From assembly GCA_018907035.1 (NCBI GenBank), contig JACCIC010000123.1, positions 744,001 through 808,000 on the forward strand: DNA of 64,000 nt, given 5' to 3'. Position 1 is the first letter of the stretch. Every line of letters begins with the position of its first letter. Source of the stretch: Sycobia sp. Sy_11 (lineage: Eukaryota; Arthropoda; Insecta; Hymenoptera; Epichrysomallidae). The position numbers were made by a program, and so were the translations under genes. Under the pieces are notes generated by a model that saw nothing but the letters and a program-made list of their open reading frames with translations, ran no database searches and was not told the origin of the DNA. Of this stretch, positions 36,124 through 47,339 are shown piece by piece.

Positions 36124-36604
36124 GGTTAGCAAAATATCAACTTTTTGAAGTGGACGCTACATTGAAACAGCTTTTTATACAGAAGCGACGATAGATAAAT
36201 TACAGTCAATTATTTATAGAAATATAGATTTCTATATATAGAGTACTTTTTACTTAGATATTATTGAAGTGATTATGAAATCGGTTAAATTATTATCTCG
36301 GGCGAAGCCGAAGTGGGGGATGCTAGTATTAGATAAAAATAAAGAAATTTTATACCGATATGCTTAAGAAACTTTGTATACTCTTCGAGAAAATTGTTGT
36401 CCCATTTCAGGCAAAAATACCGTAAAACCAATCATTGGAAAATATATTTTACGCTTTCAGGCGAAACCGGTCATGTACAAAGTGTGTTCAAATAATAACG
36501 AGCATATATTCACGGCTTTAGCTATAGCATGATTTGTTTGTTTGTGACAGGCTTACAAATATATAAATGTTTCCTGTACTCGGCGATTTCCTATCACCAA
36601 AAAA

Positions 36605-36790
36605 ATTGACCAAAGAATTTGCTTTAAATTTGTGTTAAAAATGGAGTTTAGTGCTTGAAAACTCTTGAAATATTGACTAGTTGCATAAGGTGAGTCTACT
36701 TTGAATAAAAACAAAGTGTATAAGTTGTACAAGCTGTTTCAAAAAGACCGAGAGGATATCGAAAACCAACCTCGTCCTGAAAGTATCAGA
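36605..36790 (+). pseudogene. mariner transposase N-terminal fragment A
   Basis: Readable pieces Q-R-I-C-F-K-F, G-E-S-T-L-N-K and R-E-D-I-E-N-Q-P-R-P follow the order of a mariner N-terminal domain, with stops between them. Part of it (from GTTGCATAAGGTGAGTC) is repeated at about 40972. The TTAA-flanked element at 36811 lies directly downstream. Confidence 0.5.
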
Positions 36791-36810
36791 TATAATACGA
36801 ATGCATTATT

Positions 36811-39645
36811 TTAAGGCAGTATTCTACTTTGCAACGTTGAAAAAAATGTTTTATTTTTTTTACATTTTTCGAAAGTAAATATATTCAAGAATGTTATCTC
36901 AAAATTTTAGAAAGATTCAGGTAGTCTAACTATACTTTTTCATCTTTCGAACGTACTTACCTGAGCGCGCTACTCCGACCCGCCCAGCGTGCGCGCCGGA
37001 TAAGCCATCTTACCTCTTATCTCTATCTACCTGGCCTTGTTCGCTGCAGCAGCTGTTTCCCTATTGTAAATCATTACACCTATATATATTCTCATCAAAA
37101 TATATACCTTTGCTTCTCAATATTACCTTCCCTTTATAATTTTGCTTCTGTATTTCAGTTCTGTATTTCAGTAGTGGAGAATCAGTCGTGATTCGAAGTT
37201 CAAAAGTGAAGTATCTATCTATTCGCAATGGATATGAAGAAAGTGTATCGTGTACAGAAAACTTCTAGTCGTCCATATAGAACTAGAAAACGTTCTTTTC
37301 ACGGAAACAGATTCACTGACGAAGGAGGTACTAGTAACACGAGTACGTCAGCAGCAAAACTGAAAAAGTCTAACGATCCGAGTTTTGATGTGAAAGTTGA
37401 TAATACTGGTGGATATCCTTTTATTCATTTTTTTACTGTGTTTTCAATGCTCTCACAGTTGGCAGTGTGTTCTGTTTGCCACATACAAATGAAATTTTCA
37501 CAATATGGGTTGCGAGGCCTTGGTTTCAAAATGTGCCATACTTGTTGCTGTGGAAACAGGTACATCAATTCGTGTCCGATCATCGGCACTGGATATGAAA
37601 TAAATCGTCGACTCTTATTTGTGTTTCGTTTGCTTGGTATTGGCCTTAAATGGATACATTTATTTTGTGGACTGATGGAATTACAGACAACATTCAATGT
37701 AAAAATTTATTATAAAATCGTAGAGAACATCAAAATCGCTGTCAAAAGTGTATTCGATTTAGTTCAACGCAAGGCAATCGATGAAGAAAAAAAGTTAAAT
37801 GTTGAAAAGGGATTTGGTGAAAATCTGACAGTTTCTGGAGACGGATCCTGGGCAAAGCGAGGTTTTACTTCGCTTATTGGTATCGCGTCTTTAATTGGCA
37901 AATACGGCAACAAAATTCTTGACGTTGTAATTATGTCAAGTTATTGCAGAGCATGTGATTATCTTCAAAAAATCTCAGACGCTATTGATTTTGCTGCGTG
38001 GTATGAAAAGCATAAAGCCGATTGTAGTGCAAATCACGAAGTTAGCGCCGGTAAAATGAAGGTTCAAGGTATTGTAAAAATGTTTTTAAGATCGCTAGAG
38101 AAATATGCAGTGCGATATGGCTTTTATATAGGCGATGGCGAATCGAAAACATTTAAAATGCTGCTTGATACATAACCGTACGGCGAAAATTTCGTTGTGA
38201 AAAAGCTGGAGTGTGTGCTACATGTTGCCAAAAGAATTTTCAAACGTGCAACTGATGTGAAGAAAATTTTAACTCAAAGAAGAAAAGCTGAGACTGCAAA
38301 ACTGAAGGCCGGAGAAAAAAAAACGAAAAAAGTAGCTGCACCGAAGAAAGTTGTGAAGAAATCAAACGTCGTGATGAAAAAAGTGAAGACTGCTGATCTA
38401 AGTATCAAATTAATGAAGGAGTTGTCTAAAAACTACAGTCTTGCAATTGAAAGGAATTCAAATTCAATAGAAGACATGCGAAACGAGATCTGAACTGGCT
38501 TTCCCACAAAATTTCAACAGATTCCAAACCACAGCATACGTACTGTTCAGACAGCTGGTGCAAGTATAAGAAGGCCGAAGCAACAACTCTTTAAAAAATT
38601 ATAAACATCGTCCTGCTTTTGCTAGTGACGTACAAGAAGTGTTGAAACCGATTTACAAAGATCTAACAAAAACGGAAATGCTGGAGCGATGTTTGGGTAG
38701 AAACACTCAAAATAACAATGAGTGTTTCAACTCCACAGTTTGGGCTACGGCATTGAAGCATGTCTATAATGGAAAAAAATCGTTAAAATTGCATGTCTCA
38801 CTGCTGCCTGTATTTTTATTGAAGGATTCAGTCCACTTTTGAAAATAATGGAAATTATGGGCCTGAAAATCGGCCAAACCGCCATGCAGTTCGCCAATAT
38901 GCGCGACAAACAGCGCATCGTTCGAGAGAACCGCCGCTCGACTGAAGGTTCTAAGGAGAGCAAAACTCAAAAAAATCAGGCTAAATTAAATGAAAATACT
39001 CGCCTGGAACAAGTTGAAGGCATATTGTATGGCCCAGGCATCGCTGATTGAGCGTAAGATAATTTTTTCTACGATTTTTCACTTACAAAAACTTTAAACG
39101 TGCTTCCCTCAAAACAGCGTTTTCAAGTACCGTGGTCGTGAAAACTAAAAAACTATTGAACCGATTCTTATGAAATTTTGAACACATATTCTATGTTTGT
39201 ATCAACCGCCCTAAGTACAATCAACTTAAAATTTTAATTCTAACTATATTTTTATTGCAAAAAAGACGGAAAAAAGCAATTTTTTTTCTTTCGTATTTTA
39301 GCCGCCATTTTGTTGATTTTGCATGTACATAAAATATTCTAGTTAGATTGGTTTCTGGAGTCATACTGAACATACAACTATTTGATTTTTTTGTTTCAGA
39401 CCATCCGTCGGCAAGATTTTACGACCACGACAGCGTTACCTACATCTTGAGGTGTTGGCTTTGACCATACTTTACATGTATAAAAAATGTATAAAATAAA
39501 TAAAAAAAAAATTTTTTTGTATATACTTAAAGAGTGTATTTATTAAGCATTTTAAATCCTACTTCCATATCTTCAATAGCATTCTCAGAAAAATTTCACA
39601 AAAATAGCGTTTTTTTCGAGGGTCTAAAATAGAATACTGCCTTAA
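36811..39645 (+). mobile_element. TTAA-flanked transposon with Mutator-like (Kolobok-type) transposase
   Basis: A 2.8-kb element. The ends are TTAA-GGCAGTATTCTA at 36811 and TAGAATACTGCC-TTAA at 39645, with imperfect inverted ends extending to about 35 bp. It encodes a single broken transposase on the plus strand (37228-39051). TTAA duplications and this protein type suggest a Kolobok-like superfamily member, remembered rather than tested. This could have been an autonomous source for the smaller TTAA-flanked elements at 12796 and 14402, but the terminal sequences differ, so this link is weak. Confidence 0.7.
37228..39051 (+). pseudogene. Mutator-like/Kolobok-type transposase, decayed
   Basis: The start is the ATG at 37228 (M-D-M-K-K). 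A Cys/His-rich N-terminal region is followed by the conserved G-D-G-S-W-A-K-R-G-F core, S-S-Y-C-R-A-C, C-S-A-N-H-E and Y-I-G-D-G-E-S-K-T. An in-frame TAA at 38173-38175 breaks it. The same frame continues with a lysine-rich segment to 38493, then moves through other frames carrying C-L-G-R-N-T-Q-N-N-N-E-C-F-N (from 38639) and I-G-Q-T-A-M-Q-F-A, ending Y-G-P-G-I-A-D at 39051. The motif order matches a family listed as Mutator-like transposase domain in arthropods and cnidarians. At least one stop and several frameshifts make it non-functional. Confidence 0.7.
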
Positions 39646-40967
39646 AAGAATTGCATTGAAGACTGAACGATTTTTTTTCATTCCTTATTATAATATCTAT
39701 ATGTAATTGTATTGCAATAATTTTTAGTCATTATTTATTGTTAACAAACTCAGTTTAGCTTCAAACCTACACTACTACTCATACGTATTTTTTTAAGTAA
39801 TTTCGCATATTGTCCTCTAATGCGCTCTCGCTCCTCAGAATGATACGGTATAATTTTTTTTAATAGTAAATGTTCAAGCAGGTGAATTAAACATACGTTC
39901 TTTTGGAACAACAAAGTAGCAATAAATAATACTGCTAATTGGATATAGATAGCACTTTAACGTCACGAAATATAGAAGGTGGCTACGCCACTTTCATATT
40001 AAGCTAGCATATCCAGTGTTCCTCGGAAACGGTAAAAGCAACAAATTCGGACATTACGTAATGGTTAGTATGTAGACTTATGAAGTGGCTATATCAGCTT
40101 AATATACGTACGGATGTAAGATTATAGATATTTTTCGTGATCGTCTTTTTTCTTCATGATAAGCATGAGAAGCTAAAAAGTGCATTTTGAATAAAAATTT
40201 ATGTTTAAAACTGATTATAAAATAGAAAGTTTTTGATTACTCGAATACATTTGGCTCTTTAAGATTATATTTTTTTCCTCTTATACGTTTCTAGAAAATT
40301 TCACGGTTGAATGCGTCTCCTTTATCAAATTCGATTAATAACCTCTCTAAGTAATCCACATGTAGCACTTTATGGTTGTGGACTTGTAATGAACCCTAAT
40401 ACTATTTTTGGAACCTTTTTTGATACTTATTTTTCACTTTGCTTACTTTTTACGTTTATAAATTAGATTATAAAAAATATATAGTTATTATAATGAAAAT
40501 GGCATGTAATAATATTATATTTCCAAATGAATACAGGTATTAGGTATACTTTATCTTGTAATGAAATTTTATTATGTCGCTAATAAAGATTTTATATACA
40601 AGTCAATAGTTGTTTTTTACTCTTAACAATGTAATCTCGGTAATTAAAAGACTAATTCAATTGAGTTCCCAAATATACCAATGATTGAAAATTCAATTTC
40701 AGTAATTTCAATACGCCAAACATTCTAGTTTCATAGCAAGTTTACCTAATCTCATTTATCAAACTGGGTTTTACTATGTCCATATAGATTCTTCGCTCTT
40801 TACGAGCATAACCCTATAGATGGCTTAGAAGTGGATACTATTAGGACTTAAGTAACAAGAAAGAATAAAATTATTACAGAAAAACTGAAAAAAATATCGT
40901 AAAAAGACGGAAAAATGTAAGGAATCGATAAAAAAATTTATTAATTTTTATAACATAATTTTCAGTT
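39646..40967. other. AT-rich non-coding stretch
   Basis: No gene or repeat recognised. Confidence 0.5.
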
Positions 40968-41224
40968 GCATAAGGTGAGTCTACTTTGCGTAAAAATAAT
41001 GTGTACAAGTTGTACAAGCTGTTCCAAAAAGTACCGAGAGGATATCGAAAACGAATTTCGCCCTAGACGTCCTAACACGTCAACAACAGGTGAAAAGTTC
41101 AAGCAGTGAAAGATATTGTGTTAAAAAATCGTCATATCACTATCAGAGAAGTTGCTGGGAATGTTGGCAATTCGGTTGGCTCGTGTCATGCTATTTTTTC
41201 GGATGTTTTGGGCATGAGAGAAGA
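40968..41224 (+). pseudogene. mariner transposase N-terminal fragment B
   Basis: Contains R-E-D-I-E-N-E-F-R-P-R-R-P-N-T-S-T-T, then in another frame H-I-T-I-R-E-V-A-G-N-V-G and C-H-A-I-F-S-D-V-L-G-M, all in mariner order. It shares about 130 bp with fragment A. The catalytic domain is absent; sequence passes directly into BEL/Pao integrase. Confidence 0.65.
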
Positions 41225-41450
41225 ATCAAGGTATACGTGGAAATTTGCGTCTGCTTTGTGACAAAGGCATGTCATATTGAGCTAGTGTAGAATTTCACTA
41301 TCGATGCTTTTATTGCAACGTTAGGGAGGTTTTTTGCATGGCGAGGAAAATGTATTAATTTGTATTCGGATAACGCGAAAAATTTTGTCGGGGCAAAAAC
41401 TAGATTAAATTATCAAATAAATTCATTGTATCTGTTTAGTCCAAGGCTTG
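41225..41450 (+). pseudogene. BEL/Pao integrase fragment
   Basis: Reads K-V-Y-V-E-I-C-V-C-F-V-T-K-A-C-H-I-E-L-V, a stop, then F-I-A-T-L-G-R-F and Y-S-D-N-A-K-N-F-V-G-A, which is the integrase core including the second catalytic Asp. Only this slice survives. Confidence 0.65.
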
Positions 41451-41604
41451 ACTGAGTAGTATTTCATTTATAAATTTCAGTTATATTAAAATTTAATTAT
41501 GTGTAATTTAAAACCATTTACACTGTATCAATATATAGCCTCAGACACTGTAATTATGTCAGAATCATGAATAACGAGATTTGGAATTCCCCAGTATTAC
41601 CAAA

Positions 41605-41993
41605 TGTAAGGACGATTTTGTCGTTAAGGTAATTGCTGTGCATGCTCGCACTAATCTGGAACACGTTAGGGTAATAATGCCCCCACTTCCGAGTCCTCTG
41701 TGTCCTCCGTCATCCCTTCTCCTTAGATTTTTACAATTTCTCTAACCAATAACAATCATCTCCGCCTATATGGAAGGTATTCTGTAAACACAACTGATAT
41801 TGTAATTTCAGAGTTTCTATAACCTTCGTCCAAGTAGCATCTAAAACATAATTTGTTCTCGTTTGTTCTTGTAAACACTCTCTCTTATCCGTTTATTAAA
41901 TTATTATAAAACACATATCAATCCACTGTGTACGGTTTTTACTCATCCGCATTACATTTAACATTACTAACTCAGTTGTGATTAGCGTTCACA
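41605..41993 (+). other. Possible LTR
   Basis: A segment from TGTAAGG to TTCACA, followed by ACTGGCGTGAGC, resembles an LTR end with a primer-binding site. No second copy confirms it. Confidence 0.3.
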
Positions 41994-42119
41994 ACTGGCG
42001 TGAGCTTACCTGAAAGTGTACTTTCATGCGCTATTGCAGCAAATTCATAAAATTGTTCACGACTTTGAACAGTATCTAATAAATAAAAAACTAGCTATAT
42101 TTTTAATTGTTTTTAAAAT

Positions 42120-42225
42120 TAATAGATTCTACGGGGGTGATTATAAACTTGGAAAGTCTACCTGTCATTATAGTAATATAGTATATAATTAAATAAAGAA
42201 TGTAAGACCCTGGTAGAGTAGTACT
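42120..42225 (+). repeat. Relic of the 2919-3400 MITE family
   Basis: GGGGGTGATTATAAAC, a TGTCATTATAGTAATATAG stretch and GTAAGACC follow the same order as the right end near 3310-3390. Only one end is recognisable. Confidence 0.5.
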
Positions 42226-43574
42226 AGACTAGTAGTTACTAAGTAGTAAAAATAGAATCAATCATTGTGGCTAGAAACTAGGTAAATGTTGTAAGTGAGT
42301 AAGTAAGTCGAGTGCAAAATGTGAACATTGTCAATAAAATTACAAAAAAAGGTAGAAACTAGATTTTTTAAACTTTGTTTTCGGTTAACAAATGAATAAT
42401 TTATTTAACAATTATTATTTATACAATATTATAACATTATGTTGTTTATTTAATAAAACAATAATCTTAAGATATGGAAACTTAAAAAATTAGAAAGTAA
42501 TAATACAGTCTATTTTTCATTCGATTTTGTCATCTTACGAATTATACGTAACATTAGTTTTGAACATGGTTTCCTTTTATTATCTAATTTTTAAAATTTC
42601 GCATAAAGTAATTAATTAAAAAATACAATTCGTTGATACCTTACACCGGTTTCAATTATTAGTTGTTAATTACAATTTCTATTCTATTTATTTATAAAAT
42701 AAATAATATCATTTGATATTTTTGAAATTTTATAAAATAAAATGAATTTTTTAAATTAAAAATCATGCTGAGTAGATAACTTTAATTTTGAACTTGAATT
42801 TATAGAGAGTGTAGATACGTCATGTCTGGTGATTTGCCATTCCCGCAAGTGATAAAACATTATCTTGGTTAGTATATAAGCTCGATTATGACTTCACATA
42901 AGTACATCATGTATTGTATACGAATGCGTAAACTATTGTCAATGCGTTGTATATGTATTAGATGTATAAGGTATATAGAACAATCGTACTTATAACTTAC
43001 TTCAAAATGTTCGAAATAAACTTGATAAACTTTTATAATTATTTAATTAAAATAATTATTAAAGTCAATGAATTTATATAAGAAAGCATGATAACGATAT
43101 TAATTTTTTAGCTAAGTTATACGTTATACCTCGCTTAACCTTGCTTTAAGATAAATTTTAATCATAACTTCAAATACATTGATACAAAACTAACTATTAT
43201 AGGCCTTAAACCTAAAAAATAGCTTGAAAAAAATGTAACTATAAATCGGCCAGATTGACCGTAAAAAACGTTACATGTTTTCCTATTTACTATCGAACAA
43301 ATAACTATTATTAGGTATCTTCAGATGAAAATTCCTTGTTTATACCTTAAAAATAGAATGCATTTCTATCAGGGGACCGATAAAAATATTTATTAATTTA
43401 ATTTACAACGAAAATGTAACGAAAAAGGGAAATATGTGTTCAAGAGTTTTTCAGAAAATTTCCAAGTAAAAACCATCGTAAGGGTTAATGGCAGCAATAA
43501 ACTACTTTATTAAATATATTTACAATCATCCTAAAAAACGGGAGAGGAACACAGATATAAACAGAGGGAGGGAA
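42226..43574. other. AT-rich stretch
   Basis: Mostly unassigned. The last part (about 43530-43574) resembles the 3' internal end of BEL/Pao relic 2, including a GA-rich polypurine-like run. Confidence 0.4.
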
Positions 43575-43893
43575 TTCCCAAAACTGACTTGGTGGCTGAC
43601 CTGCACATTGAGCGACGTTAGTTTATGAAATGTACTGCCAACATTATAACCGTCCTTGTTTTCTTTTCTACGATTTCTACTTGAAGTCCGAGGCGTCAAT
43701 AAGCACTAGGAGATAACGGACGAGCAGATTTATCACGACATATAAATTTTGAATACTTATTAATTTGTACTGTTTGTATTAACTCTAATTATTTTATGTT
43801 TATTAAAGCTTGTGATTTTATTAAAACCGAAGTATGAAATTTTCAACCAATTATCTAATATTCATTTGACGAATGATAAAAGAGTAATTACTC
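43575..43893 (+). repeat. BEL/Pao relic 2, left LTR (approximate)
   Basis: Shared with the right LTR: TTCCC start, ACATT-AGCGACGTTAG block, TTAATTTGTACTGTTT and AATTTTCAACCAATTATCTAATATT. The flanking sequence left of it also matches sequence left of the right LTR, so this may be the end of another copy. Confidence 0.55.
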
Positions 43894-43990
43894 TGTAAAT
43901 AGTGGTCCTTCTAGCCGCATTTCAATTTTTATTTACGCGATAAAACTTCGGTATATAGACAGAGATAATTTATAAAATAGTGCAGCAGAG

Positions 43991-43993
<3 letters not shown>

Positions 43994-44043
<50 letters not shown>
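43994..44043. repeat. (AT)n microsatellite
   Basis: 50 bp of TA repeat within the leader of BEL/Pao relic 2. Confidence 0.9.
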
Positions 44044-44048
<5 letters not shown>

Positions 44049-44479
44049 CCATTAAGCAGCCACAAAAATAGTGGAACACTGAATTTAACTATAGACTATA
44101 TAAGCTCTATACGTAGAAAGCTACCAATACCTCATCCATTACATCGTCTAAACAAAAAAATACAAATAGTTACAAATAAATGATTAGTGCATCGATAAAA
44201 ACAATACGTTAAAAAGTGAATATGTCAAAATTTAAGTGCAGTATAAATGACTTCTCATAAACTAAAACAACAGCAGAAAGCAGCAGTGTCAATCCCACGC
44301 ACAAAACATATACAGCAATCAAAGGTTCTATGTTAGGCATCTACAACAAAGATAGTAAGAGGGAATATTCATCTAGAATTTCTACAATGCATTATTAAGA
44401 GAATCGTCAGATCATCAAACTAAGAAGTAAGTTTCTAAAAAGGCCGATTCTCTATTAATCAAATGCCGTAAAATAATTT

Positions 44480-44760
44480 TTTGTCAATTAAATGAATTTA
44501 AAGCATTTGTAGAACAGTACGATGCTGAGTCTCAATGTATTGAAAGATTAGAAATAAGACTTCACAGTATTTAGGACTTGTGGACAGAATTTTACAATAT
44601 TCAATCTGCAACCGAATAAACCTCAAAAACTGATGCAATTGAAAATCGAATCGTGTTTCAAGATAACTTTTATGATGCAGTTGCTTTAGGAAGAAACAAA
44701 TGGAAAAGACAAAATGAAAAAATTTCCAATTCAACCGATAAGAACAGTAATTTACAAACA
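44480..44760 (+). pseudogene. BEL/Pao gag remnant
   Basis: Pieces E-F-K-A-F-V-E-Q-Y, I-E-R-L-E-I-R-L-H-S-I, D-L-W-T-E-F and D-N-F-Y-D-A-V fit the start of BEL/Pao Gag. Internal stops occur. Confidence 0.5.
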
Positions 44761-44930
44761 AATTTTATTCGACTTCAAAGCCATTCATTTAAAATCAAGC
44801 ATAGAAATATTTAACTAAAAATCATTTTTAAAATCAAAGAAAATTGCCAAAAAATAATAAAAAATACAAAATCACATCAAACGTACGTAGGACGAATTGG
44901 GAAGGCAGGGGATAGCTCTCATCCTATATC

Positions 44931-45186
44931 GAGAGAGAGAAGAGAGGCAGAGAGAGAAAGCGCAGAGAGAGCGAGGCGACCGGAGAGGAAAAGAGATAGA
45001 GAGCTCAATTCAGAGAGGAGAAAGGGATAGATAAGAGAACGACTATCATAAGAAAATAAGAGATAAGAGAATCACCCAGAGAGACAATCTCTAGCATTAT
45101 ACTTCCTACCCGCTAAAATATCAGAAATATATCTCCATCTCTCTCCCTAAGTACTCTCCCTCTCTCTCCTCTCTCTCTCCATTCTC

Positions 45187-45226
<40 letters not shown>

Positions 45227-45245
45227 TCTTTCTCTCTCTCACTCT
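44931..45245. repeat. Purine-rich then pyrimidine-rich tract
   Basis: A GAGAGA-rich segment (44931-45070) is followed about 50 bp later by a CTCTCT-rich segment (45125-45243), so the two can pair as a large imperfect hairpin. Confidence 0.8.
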
Positions 45246-45395
45246 GCGCACAACCTCGCGCAATTTATATATGCGAAAAGTTCTTGAATGCAAAATCTCA
45301 GGTGCGCTTAAAAATCGCAAAAAATACAAAATTTTTTATAAACTAATTGAAAGCGGTCACTCTTCTAGTGTTTGTTGCGCTAGCTCGTGTAAAAG

Positions 45396-45605
45396 ATGCA
45401 AAAAAGTATAAGTCTTTTGCATCATCAAAATTCACAAATAAGTGGACCTAAGCTTTCTGCAAAATTAGAGACGAGAACGAGAAATACGGTGCTTGTAAGC
45501 AATAATTCCGAAATATTATCTACGGCAAGAGTCAATATGATTGATAAACATGGAAAATTGAATGTATATTTCTTCTTGATCCCGAATCATAATCTAATTT
45601 TATAA
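45396..45605 (+). pseudogene. BEL/Pao aspartic-protease region remnant
   Basis: I-L-S-T-A-R-V-N-M-I-D-K-H-G-K-L is the lead-in to the BEL/Pao protease; the active site D-S-G is not intact. Confidence 0.55.
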
Positions 45606-46119
45606 CAGATAAAATGGCCAATAAATTAGGATTAAATATAATTCCAATTGACATTCCAGTTACGACAATAAATTAATTAGAAACGCGTTTTAAATATGCT
45701 ATTATAGCAAAAATTCAATTCAAACATTCTAATTTCATCGCCATCTAATATATGTAGATGCTCTCATTGGAACTGAACTCTTCTATAAGTTATTATGCAT
45801 ATGACAAATCAAATTATATAATCAAGGCACAGTTTTACAAAAAACAAAATTAGGATGGCTAATTTTCGGACAACTTACAAATACATATAAAACAACAGAA
45901 GGAAGCGTATGTAATTTTTCAAGCAGTTCCTTAGAAAATCCATTACAGCGTTTCTGGGAAATAGAAAACATACCTTAAAGAAAACATATGTCAGTTGAAG
46001 AAATGACTTGCGAAGAACATTATTTAAAACATACAATGCGTGATGTGAATGGTAGCTATATAGTTAAAATACCTTAACGATAACAAAACGAAATTAGGAA
46101 AGTCATTTAGTATGGCTTT

Positions 46120-46327
46120 GAGGCCTACGATGGCTGGAGCGCTAGAGCGAAGGACTAGTAACTTGGTGTTCCGAGTTCAAATCCCGATCTCGACCGATTG
46201 ACACAAGCACCTCTGTAATAATTTACATGTGTTTTGTTTACAAACACAGCGTTGACCTCCGTCGCTGATTAGCACCAATATTTTGGAAGCATAAATAGAG
46301 CGACGTTAAATAATATGTAAAAAAAAA
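46120..46327 (+). mobile_element. tRNA-derived SINE, copy B
   Basis: Same family as 719-929, now on the plus strand: tRNA-like head from GAGGCCTACGATGGCT, B box GAGTTCAAATCCC, body and A-tail. It is flanked by 11-bp duplications differing at one base (AGTATGGCTTT at 46109-46119, AGTATAGCTTT at 46328-46338). It is inserted in BEL/Pao relic 2 between protease and reverse transcriptase. Confidence 0.85.
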
Positions 46328-46473
46328 AGTATAGCTTTAAAAAAATACTATAGCTTGGAAAAAAGTTAAACAAAAATATATCTTTAAAAATGATTAATCG
46401 AAATACATTCAAGAATATATTCAATTAAAACATATCAGAAGTAAAAAATGCAGATGAAAATGAAGTTTATTAT

Positions 46474-47190
46474 TTGCCACATCATGCGATTATAAAAAAT
46501 GGTAGTATTACAACCCGATTAAGAGTTCTGTTTGACGGTTCTGCCAAAATAAGCAGTGAATTGTTATTCAACGATAATAAATGGACCGGCCCAACCATTC
46601 AAGAAGACATATTTATGTTAATTACAAGATTTAGATTTTTCAACTACGTATTAATGGCGGATATCATATAGATGTATCATCAAATAATCATTGATGAAAC
46701 AGATAGAGTTGATCAAAAAATTTTATGGCGGAACGATTCACATATTCACATAAAAACCTATGATTTGAATACGGTAACATACGGTACTGCCTCTTCGCCT
46801 TTTCTCGCAATGCGCACAATAAAGAAATTGGCCGAAGACGAAGGGAAACATTATAAACTACCTGCACGAGTCATGACAGAAAATGTTATCGAACTTAACT
46901 ATCAACTTATCGATTTATTCAAACTTGGATGTTTCGATCTACGTCAGTGGTCGTCAAATGATGATAGCTCACTACATATGCTTAAAAACGAAAAATCAGA
47001 TGTAGATTATCTATTATTGGATACATCATCAGCAATAAAAACATAATGGATTTACTAGGACGTTAAACAAGACAGATCACAAAAAGAATTATGCTATCTC
47101 AAATAGCTTCATTATTTGATCCTCTCGGATTATTAGCGCCTAAAATACTATAGTAACAACTAAAATTACGATGTAGTCAATATGGAAATT
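46474..47190 (+). pseudogene. BEL/Pao reverse transcriptase remnant
   Basis: Well preserved for a relic: P-H-H-A-I-I-K, L-R-V-L-F-D-G-S-A-K, G-P-T-I-Q-E-D, V-L-M-A-D-I, a stop at 46669-46671, then M-Y-H-Q-I, Y-D-L-N-T-V-T-Y-G-T-A-S-S-P-F-L-A and S-L-F-D-P-L-G-L-L near 47110-47145. The connection domain ends where another element is inserted. Confidence 0.85.
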
Positions 47191-47339
47191 CAAAATCGAC
47201 TGGAATGAATTAGTAACTTTAAAAACTTTTAATGAATGGGTTGACTACCCAACTCCATGAAAGTGCATAAATAACTACGAAATACCAAGAAAAATATACT
47301 TTAAAAACTTAATAGATAAATAGCACAGATTATATATTT

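Larger units (their letters stand above)
28419..36326 (+). mobile_element. Helitron-like element, copy 2 (interrupted by Copia)
   Basis: Outside the Copia insert the element is about 28419-29164 plus 35139-36326, roughly 1.93 kb, matching copy 1 in length and content but in opposite orientation. It starts in (TCATA)n near 28419, contains the CT-rich tract and the 60-bp minisatellite, and ends GGGGGATGCTAG at 36326 followed by T. The terminal hairpin stem is partly decayed here (TCTCGG...CCGAAG). At the point where copy 1 holds the CA array and R1-clade element, copy 2 has only an AT-rich run, so it represents an empty site. Confidence 0.65.
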
